Shown in pieces: positions 1-6,776 of a DNA stretch of 19,168 nucleotides. The stretch is taken from contig CAZQHK010000057.1 in the NCBI GenBank assembly GCA_964593455.1, positions 1 to 19,168 of the forward strand, in the 5' to 3' direction. Each line of letters begins with the position of its first letter. Within the stretch, counting starts at the first letter, position 1. Origin of the DNA: CAZQHK01 sp964593455. GTDB taxonomy: Bacteria; Muiribacteriota; CAYSPT01. The notes below the pieces were generated by a model. The model searched no databases. It was not told the DNA's origin and worked only from the letters and a program-made list of their open reading frames with translations. Both the position numbers and the translations under genes were made by a program.

Positions 1-202
1 CTATCTAACATAGCTTTTACGAGCCATCAACAGACATTTGGGAGATACAAATCTATGAATCATCTAACCACCTTACTGATGACTACACTTAGCATTCACA
101 CTATCAGTAGGTCACCCATCTGTTTAAAGTAAACGTCATAACATTCACTTCGTCAATAAGACATAAATCAGTACGTAATAGGTATGGAATATACTTAATC
201 AA
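1..202. other. AT-rich stretch, no gene recognised
   Basis: All six frames are heavily interrupted by stops and I see no RNA gene or CRISPR-like repeat. The base composition is visibly more AT-rich than the metabolic cluster that follows. Together with the transposase-like remnant just downstream, this suggests decayed, formerly mobile DNA, which is an inference. Confidence 0.5.
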
Positions 203-388
203 GATATTTTGCCAGTGTGCCTACATCACCAGAACTTTCTGTTCCCCCCTGCGCCCCGAGACTGGTTGACTGAAGACCATCTCGCTTATTTTGTGAACGG
301 TTCCTTTATGTACTTCCTGGGGTGGCAGATACGCTTTGGTTGCCAGGAATCCCCGCTTATGGTAAGCTTTTTCGTTCCATGGCAGTGA
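203..388 (+). pseudogene. Remnant of an IS1182-like transposase N-terminus
   Basis: One frame reads through 203-385 and stops at 386-388. Within it, about 230-295 encodes a peptide containing QNFLFPPAPRDWL followed by TEDHLAYFV. This resembles the opening of IS1182-type (DUF772) transposases, which typically read like 'DQxxLLPPSLRDWLPEDHLAYFV'. After that block the frame becomes nonsense-like and no DDE catalytic core follows, so this is a decayed fragment. The match was made from memory of the family. There is no start codon with a ribosome binding site. Confidence 0.5.
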
Positions 389-557
389 TGGTCTTCTGTT
401 TCAAGAGAAAATTTCTGCGCTACCCGGAATCAAGAAGCCTCACGTCATTGATTTTAAAAAAAATACTGGTTTAAAGGGAAGAAGTTATGATTTAGCTACA
501 TATAGATGCCCCTGTGGAACTACACTTATGCTACAGATTCCCTCTCCCATCAAAGAG
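366..557 (+). other. Open frame without start, possible decayed coding fragment
   Basis: This frame is open for 64 codons between stops at 363-365 and 558-560, in a different frame from the transposase-like remnant before it. It has no ATG near its beginning. The translation ends with a Cys-Pro-Cys-Gly knuckle (RCPCGTTLMLQIPSPIKE), which could be half of a zinc-binding site. I do not recognise it. It may be the tail of a broken gene or chance. Confidence 0.15.
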
Positions 558-598
558 TGATAGATTTCAGTGGCCCTCCGTGGCCCTACTTTGATATA

Positions 599-626
599 TT
601 GATAAGTAAATTTAAAAGGAAATAAT
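599..626 (+). promoter_or_regulatory. Candidate sigma-70-type promoter for the acyl-CoA gene cluster
   Basis: A -35-like TTGATA at 599-604 (5 of 6 to TTGACA) lies 16 bases before a -10-like AATAAT at 621-626 (5 of 6 to TATAAT). Transcription would start near 633, just ahead of an AGGA ribosome binding site at about 637-640 and the ATG at 648. The surrounding DNA is AT-rich, so chance matches are easy. A second TTGATA at 591-596 has no good partner. Confidence 0.35.
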
Positions 627-647
627 TCGGGTTATAGGATGACGGTA

Positions 648-1433
648 ATGAAAAACTACGAAACCATCGAGTTCTCGATTGATCGTTCAGTTGGCCTGCT
701 ATCCCTTAATCGTCCTCTCATTCGCAACGCCATCAATGACGTGATGATCAGGGAATTGACCGATTGTTTCACCCGGGTGAATGACCTGGACGAAGTCAGG
801 GTTGTCATTCTGCGGGGGAACGGAAAAACATTCTGCTCGGGGGCTGATCTCAACTGGATGAAAGATGTGGCCCGTTTCTCGTACCAGGAAAACTTTGATG
901 ACAGTTTCAAGCTGTCGGAGTGTTTCTACGCTATCTATACCTGCCGGAAACCTACCATGGCGGTGGTGCACGGTGCAGCTATCGGCGGCGCCAACGGGCT
1001 TTTAGCGGCCTGCGATTTCGCGTACTCAGCGGATGACACCATTTTCTCTTTGAGCGAGGTGAAGATCGGGATCGTCCCGGCCTGTATCGGGCCGTACATC
1101 ATCAAACGGGTGGGTGAATACGGAGCCCGGGAATTGATGCTGACCGGCGAGCGGATTGACGGTCGAACAGCCGAGCGGTTCCGGTTGGTCAATAAATCGC
1201 TGTCGCATGAAGAATTGGACCACTACGTGGATTCAAGGATTTCCCTGTTAAAAACCAGCGGTCCCAAGGCTATCGAGCACTGCAAAAAACTGCTCTACGA
1301 TCTTGCCAACAGGTTGACCCTGGAAGAAGCAAAAGAATACACGGCCAGGATGATTGCCGAGATCAGGGCGTCGGAAGAAGGGCAGGAAGGGATAGCCGCC
1401 TTCCTGGAGAAGAGATCGCCGAGGTGGGTTTAG
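648..1433 (+). CDS. liuC: Methylglutaconyl-CoA hydratase-like enoyl-CoA hydratase (LiuC type)
   Basis: This is a crotonase-fold protein of 261 residues, likely hydrating 3-methylglutaconyl-CoA to HMG-CoA in leucine breakdown. The oxyanion-hole region reads FCSGADLNWMK (residues 62-72). The second active-site Glu is present in LSEVKIGIVP (E137). The first catalytic Glu of ordinary hydratases is Gly117 (GGANGLLAACD), which matches the LiuC subfamily pattern, as does the GADLNWMK string. An ATG at 639 is also in frame, but AGGA at about 637-640 is well spaced for the ATG at 648. It is the first gene of the cluster and precedes a biotin carboxylase, a typical liu-operon neighbour. Another short-chain enoyl-CoA hydratase role remains possible. 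Confidence 0.8.
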   Translation: MKNYETIEFSIDRSVGLLSLNRPLIRNAINDVMIRELTDCFTRVNDLDEVRVVILRGNGKTFCSGADLNWMKDVARFSYQENFDDSFKLSECFYAIYTCRKPTMAVVHGAAIGGANGLLAACDFAYSADDTIFSLSEVKIGIVPACIGPYIIKRVGEYGARELMLTGERIDGRTAERFRLVNKSLSHEELDHYVDSRISLLKTSGPKAIEHCKKLLYDLANRLTLEEAKEYTARMIAEIRASEEGQEGIAAFLEKRSPRWV

Positions 1434-1453
1434 AAAAAAGGCCCTACGAAGCT

Positions 1454-1488
1454 GGGTGGTATTTTTTCGATAATTAAAAATACTGCCC
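1454..1488 (+). other. Intercistronic stem-loop between hydratase and biotin carboxylase genes
   Basis: Bases 1454-1466 pair with 1476-1488 in a 13-bp stem with two G-U pairs around a 9-base loop (1467-1475). The upper part is pure A-T (GTATTTTT against AAAAATAC) and the base is G-C rich. No T-run follows, so it does not look like an intrinsic terminator. It could protect an mRNA end, mark a processing site or tune expression of the downstream genes. That role is inferred from position only. Confidence 0.45.
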
Positions 1489-1510
1489 GTTGGACGGACG
1501 AGTGATCCAC

Positions 1511-3007
1511 GTGAAACTGTTTAAGAAGATCCTGATCGCCAATCGAGGCGAGATTGCTGTTCGTATCATTGAATCCGCTCGTGAACTTGGTATCCGCACC
1601 GCCGCCGTCTATTCGGAAATAGACCTCGATTCGTACCACGCCGCCCTGGCTGATGAAGCGTACTGTATCGGGGAGTCCGAACTGGGCGACACCTACCTGA
1701 ACATCGACAAGATTGTCTCCGCCGCCCGGGAAGCGGGTTGCCAGGCCGTTCATCCCGGCTACGGATTTCTGGCGGAAAACCACGAGTTCGTCAAACGCTG
1801 CGAGGAAGAAAACCTGGTTTTTATCGGGGCCGGCAGCGATGTTATCCGGTTGATGGGAAACAAGCTGCAAGCCCGCTCCGCCGTAAAGGACATGGGAGTT
1901 CCCATCATTCAGGGATCAAGCGGCACCCCGGAAACCCTGCTGGAAGAGTGCCACAATCTCACTTATCCGCTGCTGGTCAAGGCGGCCATGGGCGGTGGCG
2001 GTAAGGGGATGCGGATCGTCCGAAACGAGGCGGACCTTGAAGAAGCGCTGGAAGCAACCAGCCGTGAAGCTGAAGCTTATTTCGGCGATGGCACGGTCTA
2101 CGTGGAGAAATATATCGATCAACCACGGCATATCGAAATCCAGATACTGGGTGACGCTTTCGGGAACGTTATCCACCTGTTCGAGCGGGAGTGCACCATC
2201 CAGCGGCGGTACCAGAAAATCATCGAGGAGACGCCGTCACCATCCATCGAAGACGGAGTGAGAATGAAGATGGGGCAGGCCGCGGTCACGATCGGACACA
2301 CGATCGGGTACGACAATGCCGGCACGGTGGAGTTCTTGATGGACCGGGAACAGAACTTCTATTTTCTGGAGATGAACACCAGGATACAGGTTGAACACCC
2401 GGTCACGGAGATGACCACCGGGGTGGATATCGTCAAGCAGCAGCTCTTGATCGCCGCCGGGAACGAGCTGACGCTGAAGCAGGACGATATCAAGCCGCGG
2501 GGACACTCCATCGAGTGCCGGATCTATGCCGAGGATCCTCTCAATAACTTCATCCCGTCACCGGGACGGATGACGTTTTTCAAGGAACCAAAAGGTCTCT
2601 GGGTGAGAAACGACACCTGTTTCAATTGCCCTACCGAGATCAAGAGTTTCTTCGATCCCCTGATCAGCAAACTCATCGTCTGGGCCGGAGACCGGGAGTC
2701 GGCCCGCAAAAAAATGATAAAGGCTTTAAAAGAATATGTCGTTCACGGGATCACCACCAATATTCATTTCCTGCAAAAAGTACTGGAACACGAAGCCTTT
2801 ATCGCCAACCGGGTATCCACTCACTTCTGTGATGACCATAGAGACGAATTGGTAGAATCGCTTGTTAATGAAAAAAACGAGGTGGCCGAGCATGTCCCCT
2901 TGATCGGCTATCTTCTGTACGATCTACATAAAACCGTTCATTCCGCGGGCCGGGGTGAAGAGACTCAGCACGACGTGTGGCGTATAATCGGAAATTGGAG
3001 AATATGA
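1511..3007 (+). CDS. Biotin carboxylase subunit of an acyl-CoA carboxylase (MCC/PCC/ACC type)
   Basis: ATP-grasp biotin carboxylase of about 498 residues that carboxylates biotin with bicarbonate and ATP. The N-terminal domain starts KILIANRGEIAVRII. HPGYGF begins at about residue 81, the ATP-binding glycine loop KAAMGGGGKGM at about 157, and the catalytic EMNTRIQVEHPVTEM at about 287, with Glu287, Asn289 and Arg291 in place. The length exceeds AccC (about 450) and matches the biotin-carboxylase half of methylcrotonyl- or propionyl-CoA carboxylase alpha chains. Start codons are uncertain: in-frame TTG 1490, GTG 1502 and GTG 1511. I prefer 1511 because the family begins right there. Its stop overlaps the next start as ATGA. 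The LiuC-like neighbour suggests methylcrotonyl-CoA as substrate, but no carboxyltransferase gene is in the window. Confidence 0.88.
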   Translation: MKLFKKILIANRGEIAVRIIESARELGIRTAAVYSEIDLDSYHAALADEAYCIGESELGDTYLNIDKIVSAAREAGCQAVHPGYGFLAENHEFVKRCEEENLVFIGAGSDVIRLMGNKLQARSAVKDMGVPIIQGSSGTPETLLEECHNLTYPLLVKAAMGGGGKGMRIVRNEADLEEALEATSREAEAYFGDGTVYVEKYIDQPRHIEIQILGDAFGNVIHLFERECTIQRRYQKIIEETPSPSIEDGVRMKMGQAAVTIGHTIGYDNAGTVEFLMDREQNFYFLEMNTRIQVEHPVTEMTTGVDIVKQQLLIAAGNELTLKQDDIKPRGHSIECRIYAEDPLNNFIPSPGRMTFFKEPKGLWVRNDTCFNCPTEIKSFFDPLISKLIVWAGDRESARKKMIKALKEYVVHGITTNIHFLQKVLEHEAFIANRVSTHFCDDHRDELVESLVNEKNEVAEHVPLIGYLLYDLHKTVHSAGRGEETQHDVWRIIGNWRI

Positions 3008-3534
3008 ACAGAGAACTGATATTCCGAGGAAAAAAATATTCTGTCCACCTTGAAAAGCGTGGAGAAAATGAGTTTTTCTTCGAGCTTGATGGAATCAGGC
3101 ATCTCGTTCAAGTTACCACTATAGATCGTCATCGTATCGTCTTCTCTGTCGACGGTACCTGTTTCACCACCGATGTGTCGGAAGATGGCCACAACACCGG
3201 GTACGTGTCCTGTGAAGGTATTGATTTCACGGTAGAGAATAGTGGTGCGCGAGACCCTGATTATGCTCACGGAACCGCTGAAGAAAACCAGGACCAGGGC
3301 GGCATCATTTGCTCGCCGATTCCCGGCAAGGTGATCAAGGTCAATGTCCGGGAAGGCGACGAGATTACCAAAGGCGCCTGCCTGATTATCATCGAATCCA
3401 TGAAGATGGAGAACAATCTGGTGGCTCCGAGGGATGCCGTAGTGGATTCCGTCAACGTGTCTGTGGGAGATCTGGTGGAAAGCAGCTCACCCCTCATTCT
3501 ATTAAAAGAAAAACAAGGACTTGAAATCATATAG
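3004..3534 (+). CDS. Biotin carboxyl carrier protein (biotinyl domain) split from the alpha chain
   Basis: A 176-residue protein whose C-terminal 75 or so residues form a biotinyl domain. The biotin-accepting lysine is K134 in ESMKMEN, preceded by the SPIPGKVIKVNVREGDEI strand-turn region. The N-terminal 95 or so residues resemble the link between carboxylase and carrier in one-piece MCC/PCC alpha chains. Its ATG overlaps the biotin carboxylase stop (ATGA at 3004-3007), so the two are translationally coupled. Together they are about 675 residues, close to a full one-piece alpha chain. It should carry CO2 from biotin carboxylase to a carboxyltransferase encoded elsewhere. Confidence 0.85.
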   Translation: MNRELIFRGKKYSVHLEKRGENEFFFELDGIRHLVQVTTIDRHRIVFSVDGTCFTTDVSEDGHNTGYVSCEGIDFTVENSGARDPDYAHGTAEENQDQGGIICSPIPGKVIKVNVREGDEITKGACLIIIESMKMENNLVAPRDAVVDSVNVSVGDLVESSSPLILLKEKQGLEII

Positions 3535-3561
3535 TCGATCCGCTGAAAGCTGGTGTTTATC

Positions 3562-4725
3562 ATGGACTTTTCACTGACTGAAACACAGAGACTCATCCGT
3601 AACAGTGTCCGGGAATTCGCCGAGCAGGAGATCAGACCCGTAGCCCGGGAACTCGATGAAAAAGAAGAATTTTCGGTAGATCTCACCCGCAAGATGGGTG
3701 ACCTGGGGCTCTTCGGAATGGTTGTTCCGGAAGAATATGGCGGGCAAGGGCTGGACAATATGTCTTACATCATTGCCGTGGAGGAACTGGCCCGGATAGA
3801 TGGGTCGCAGGCGGCTACCGTAGCGGCTCACAACTCGTTGGGTGTGGGTCCGATCTACTACTTCGGTTCGAAGGAACAAAAAGAAAAATATGTACCTAAA
3901 CTGTGTACCGGTGAGGCGGTCTGGGCTTTTGGTCTGACCGAGGCCGAGGCCGGTTCCGATGCCGGCGGCACCAGGACCACTGCCAAAGAAGTGGACGGCG
4001 GATGGCTTATCAACGGTTCAAAGATATTTATCACCAACGGCTCGTGTTCCATCAGCACCGGGGTAACAGTCCAGGCCGTTTCCGGCGAGAAAGACGGAAA
4101 GAAAGAATATTCCTGTATCCTGGTGGAACGGGAAACTCCCGGGTTCACCGCTAAAACCATGCATGAGAAAATGATGTGGCGGGCTACCGACACCTCCGAA
4201 CTGTATTTCGAAGACTGTCTGGTTCCTCCAGAAAACCTGCTGGGAAAAAGGGGAAACGGGTTTCATTACATGCTGGAAACGTTGGACAGCGGCCGGCTGT
4301 CTATTGCCGCTATGGGTCTCGGGTGCGCCCAGGGAGCTTTTGAACTGTCCCTGAAGTACGCCCAAGAACGGGTCCAGTTCAAACGGCCCATTGCATCCTT
4401 CGAGGCGGTAGCCTTCAAGTTGGCGGACATGGCTTTGAAGATAGAACTGGCCAGGAACCTGCTCTACAAGGCATGCTGGCTTAAGGACAACAGCAAACCC
4501 TTTGGCACGGAAGCGGCCATGTCCAAGCTCTACTGTTCGGAAATAGCCAGGGAAGTGGCTGATGAAGCGGTCCAGATCCACGGCGGCTACGGGTTGATGA
4601 AAGAGTACGAGGTGGAAAGGTTCTACCGGGACCAGCGCCTGCTTCAGATTGGGGAAGGGACCTCGGAAATTCACCGCTATGTAATTGCCAGGAAGATTGG
4701 CTGTCCGATATCATTCAGCAGATGA
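3562..4725 (+). CDS. Acyl-CoA dehydrogenase 1
   Basis: FAD-dependent acyl-CoA dehydrogenase of 387 residues, the family's usual size, oxidising an acyl-CoA to the 2-enoyl-CoA and giving electrons to ETF. It begins MDFSLTETQRLIR. The flavin signature region WAFGLTEAEAGSDAGGTRTT is intact, and the C-terminal QIGEGTSEIHR carries the catalytic Glu at about residue 365. Glu at this site fits short-chain, isobutyryl or 2-methyl-branched enzymes. Isovaleryl-CoA dehydrogenases usually have GAGTSE here and a Glu elsewhere. I chose the ATG at 3562 over the in-frame GTG at 3553 because the family begins at MDF. It lies 27 bases after the biotin carrier gene. The exact substrate cannot be read from sequence. 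Confidence 0.88.
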   Translation: MDFSLTETQRLIRNSVREFAEQEIRPVARELDEKEEFSVDLTRKMGDLGLFGMVVPEEYGGQGLDNMSYIIAVEELARIDGSQAATVAAHNSLGVGPIYYFGSKEQKEKYVPKLCTGEAVWAFGLTEAEAGSDAGGTRTTAKEVDGGWLINGSKIFITNGSCSISTGVTVQAVSGEKDGKKEYSCILVERETPGFTAKTMHEKMMWRATDTSELYFEDCLVPPENLLGKRGNGFHYMLETLDSGRLSIAAMGLGCAQGAFELSLKYAQERVQFKRPIASFEAVAFKLADMALKIELARNLLYKACWLKDNSKPFGTEAAMSKLYCSEIAREVADEAVQIHGGYGLMKEYEVERFYRDQRLLQIGEGTSEIHRYVIARKIGCPISFSR

Positions 4726-4753
4726 AGTGAGTGTGGAAAGAGAGAATTTAATT

Positions 4754-5524
4754 ATGAAATTTTTGAAATTTGAAAAACGCGGCCAGGTCGGTATTTTGAG
4801 TGTCCACCGGCCGGATGCTTTGAATGCTTTGACCAGCGGTGTTTTTAAGGAGATGTACCAGTTTTTGAACGAAACCCCTCAGGCGGAGGATATCAGGGTT
4901 TTGATCTTAACTGGAGCGGGTGAGAAGGCGTTTGTCGCCGGCGCGGACATAAAAGAGATGAGCTTGCTGAACACCGCCCAGATGTATCAGTACCTGGACC
5001 TGGGACAGAAAGTGATGAACCTGTTAGAGCGCATCGATCTGGTGACCATAGCCGCGGTGAACGGGTTTGCCCTGGGCGGCGGGCTTGAACTGGCGCTGGC
5101 CTGCGATTTCATCTACGCCTCCACCAAAGCCCGGCTTGGCTTGCCCGAAGTCACGCTGGGGTTGGTTCCCGGATTTGGCGGGATGCAGCGGCTGGCTCGG
5201 GCGGTAGGCACCCGTAAAGCTAAAGAGATGGCATTTACCGGCGCTTTCGTTAAAGCTGATGAGGCCCAGGCAATCCGGTTGGTGAACAAGGTGGTGGAAC
5301 CTGATCAGCTTATAGACGAGAGCCTGAAGACTGCCGCAAAAATTTTGGAGAACGGATTTTTCGCCGTTGGCAACGCCAAGCGTTCAATCAACTGCGGCAG
5401 CGATCTCCCTCTTATAGAAGCAGTAGAATTGGGAAAACAGATGTGTACTGTATGCCAGAACACGCAAGACGGCAAAGAAGGCATAGAGGCCTTTATGGAA
5501 AAACGAAAACCAAACTTTTCGTAG
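4754..5524 (+). CDS. Enoyl-CoA hydratase (crotonase type)
   Basis: Crotonase-family hydratase of 256 residues, likely converting crotonyl-CoA or another short enoyl-CoA to the 3-hydroxyacyl-CoA. Both catalytic glutamates are visible: E112 in GGGLELALACD and E132 in GLPEVTLGLVPGFGG. The oxyanion segment is VAGADIKEM at about 61-69. In contrast to the LiuC-like hydratase at the cluster start, it keeps the complete active site, so the two probably act on different substrates. The frame is open upstream to about 4685, overlapping the previous gene, but the family starts at the ATG at 4754, with a GGAAAGAGAG stretch upstream. No 3-hydroxyacyl-CoA dehydrogenase or thiolase lies in the window. Confidence 0.87.
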   Translation: MKFLKFEKRGQVGILSVHRPDALNALTSGVFKEMYQFLNETPQAEDIRVLILTGAGEKAFVAGADIKEMSLLNTAQMYQYLDLGQKVMNLLERIDLVTIAAVNGFALGGGLELALACDFIYASTKARLGLPEVTLGLVPGFGGMQRLARAVGTRKAKEMAFTGAFVKADEAQAIRLVNKVVEPDQLIDESLKTAAKILENGFFAVGNAKRSINCGSDLPLIEAVELGKQMCTVCQNTQDGKEGIEAFMEKRKPNFS

Positions 5525-5603
5525 AAAGACATGTCATTCGCCGATTTATTCAGCGAATCTATACGACTGAGAAATGAAGGTGTAGAAAGGGTGGCAAGCT
5601 ACA

Positions 5604-6743
5604 ATGGATTTTCTTTTGACCGAAGAACAGAAGATGTTAAAAGACATGGTCGGAAGTTTCGGCAGTGATAAGATCAAACCGGTCGCCCGGGAGCATGATC
5701 AGAACTCCACTTTTCCCGAAGAAATAATTAGTGAAGCGGCCGAACTCGGACTCATGGGTATCGCCTATCCTCCCGAGTATGAAGGTTCGGGGATGGATTT
5801 TGTGTCCTACTTCCTGGCCATCGAAGGGATCTCCCGTTATTGTGCTGCCACCGGTGTAATCGTATCGGCACATTCCTCGCTGGCCATCGATCCTATCTTC
5901 CGATTCGGGACCGAAGAGCAGAGAAATACTTATATGCCGCCCCTGTGCCGCGGTGAGAAGATCGGCTGTTTGTGTTTGACCGAGCCCAACGCGGGATCGG
6001 ATGCCGGCTCTATCTCCACCTCGGCCAAACTGGTCGGAGATAAATGGATTTTGAACGGAACCAAGCAGTTTGTCACCAACGGCGGCCAGGCAGAGACTGC
6101 TGTGGTCATTGCCTCAACCAACCCCGCGGCTGGAACAAAAGGCTTGTCCGCTTTTATTGTGGAGAAAAACATGCCGGGATACACCATCGGTCACGAAGAG
6201 AAGAAACTCGGAATAAAAGCCGCATCCACCACCCAGATTATTCTCGAAGACTGCGCCGTGCCTAAAGGGAACCTGTTGGGTGAAGAAGGCCGGGGCTTCA
6301 AGGTTGCGCTGGTTACGCTTGACGGCGGCCGGCTTGGTATCGCCGCCCAGGCTCTGGGTATTGCCCGCGGCTCTATCGAAGATTCGATTGCCTACTCCAG
6401 GGATCGGGTACAGTTCAACCAGCCGATTGCCCAGTTCCAGGGTATCCAGTGGATGCTGGCCGATATGGCCACCGAGTACCAGGCTGCCTGGCTGCTCACC
6501 TACTATGCTTCTCTTATGAAAGACAAAGGACTGCGCTACACCCGGGAGGCGGCCATGGCCAAGCTCAAAGCATCGGAGATCTCCGAGATGTGCGCTACCA
6601 ACGCCGTTCAGATTCACGGCGGATACGGATACACCAAGGAGTACGATCCGGAACGGTATTTCCGGGACTCCAAGATCACGCAAATTTATGAAGGGACGAG
6701 CGAGGTTCAACGGTTGATTATTGCCTCCTGGCTGCTGAAGTGA
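5604..6743 (+). CDS. Acyl-CoA dehydrogenase 2
   Basis: A second FAD acyl-CoA dehydrogenase, 379 residues, starting MDFLLTEEQKMLKDMV. It has CLTEPNAGSDAGSISTSA in the flavin/substrate region and the C-terminal QIYEGTSEVQRLIIA with catalytic Glu at about residue 363. The YEGTSE form is the classic short/medium-chain (butyryl-CoA) type. Because IcmF follows directly, butyryl-CoA or isobutyryl-CoA is the likely substrate, by inference. It is separated by a 79-base gap from the hydratase gene, and a weak AAAGG lies upstream of the ATG. Electrons should pass to the EtfAB pair encoded further down the cluster. Confidence 0.88.
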   Translation: MDFLLTEEQKMLKDMVGSFGSDKIKPVAREHDQNSTFPEEIISEAAELGLMGIAYPPEYEGSGMDFVSYFLAIEGISRYCAATGVIVSAHSSLAIDPIFRFGTEEQRNTYMPPLCRGEKIGCLCLTEPNAGSDAGSISTSAKLVGDKWILNGTKQFVTNGGQAETAVVIASTNPAAGTKGLSAFIVEKNMPGYTIGHEEKKLGIKAASTTQIILEDCAVPKGNLLGEEGRGFKVALVTLDGGRLGIAAQALGIARGSIEDSIAYSRDRVQFNQPIAQFQGIQWMLADMATEYQAAWLLTYYASLMKDKGLRYTREAAMAKLKASEISEMCATNAVQIHGGYGYTKEYDPERYFRDSKITQIYEGTSEVQRLIIASWLLK

Positions 6744-6776
6744 ATTACTACTATATGTATGGCGAGGAATGACTTG

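Noticed and set aside
1454..1488. Intrinsic terminator after the LiuC-like gene
   Set aside because: The hairpin is real but no T-tract follows, and the next genes belong to the same pathway and strand, so read-through is expected.
3562..4725. Isovaleryl-CoA dehydrogenase call for acyl-CoA dehydrogenase 1
   Set aside because: The C-terminal motif is GEGTSE with a Glu at the usual catalytic place. Isovaleryl-type enzymes typically have GAGTSE there, so I kept a general call despite the leucine-pathway neighbours.
5536..5558. ATTCGC/GCGAAT inverted repeat in the gap before acyl-CoA dehydrogenase 2
   Set aside because: It has only 6 pairs around an 11-base loop with no T-run, too weak to call a terminator or regulatory hairpin.
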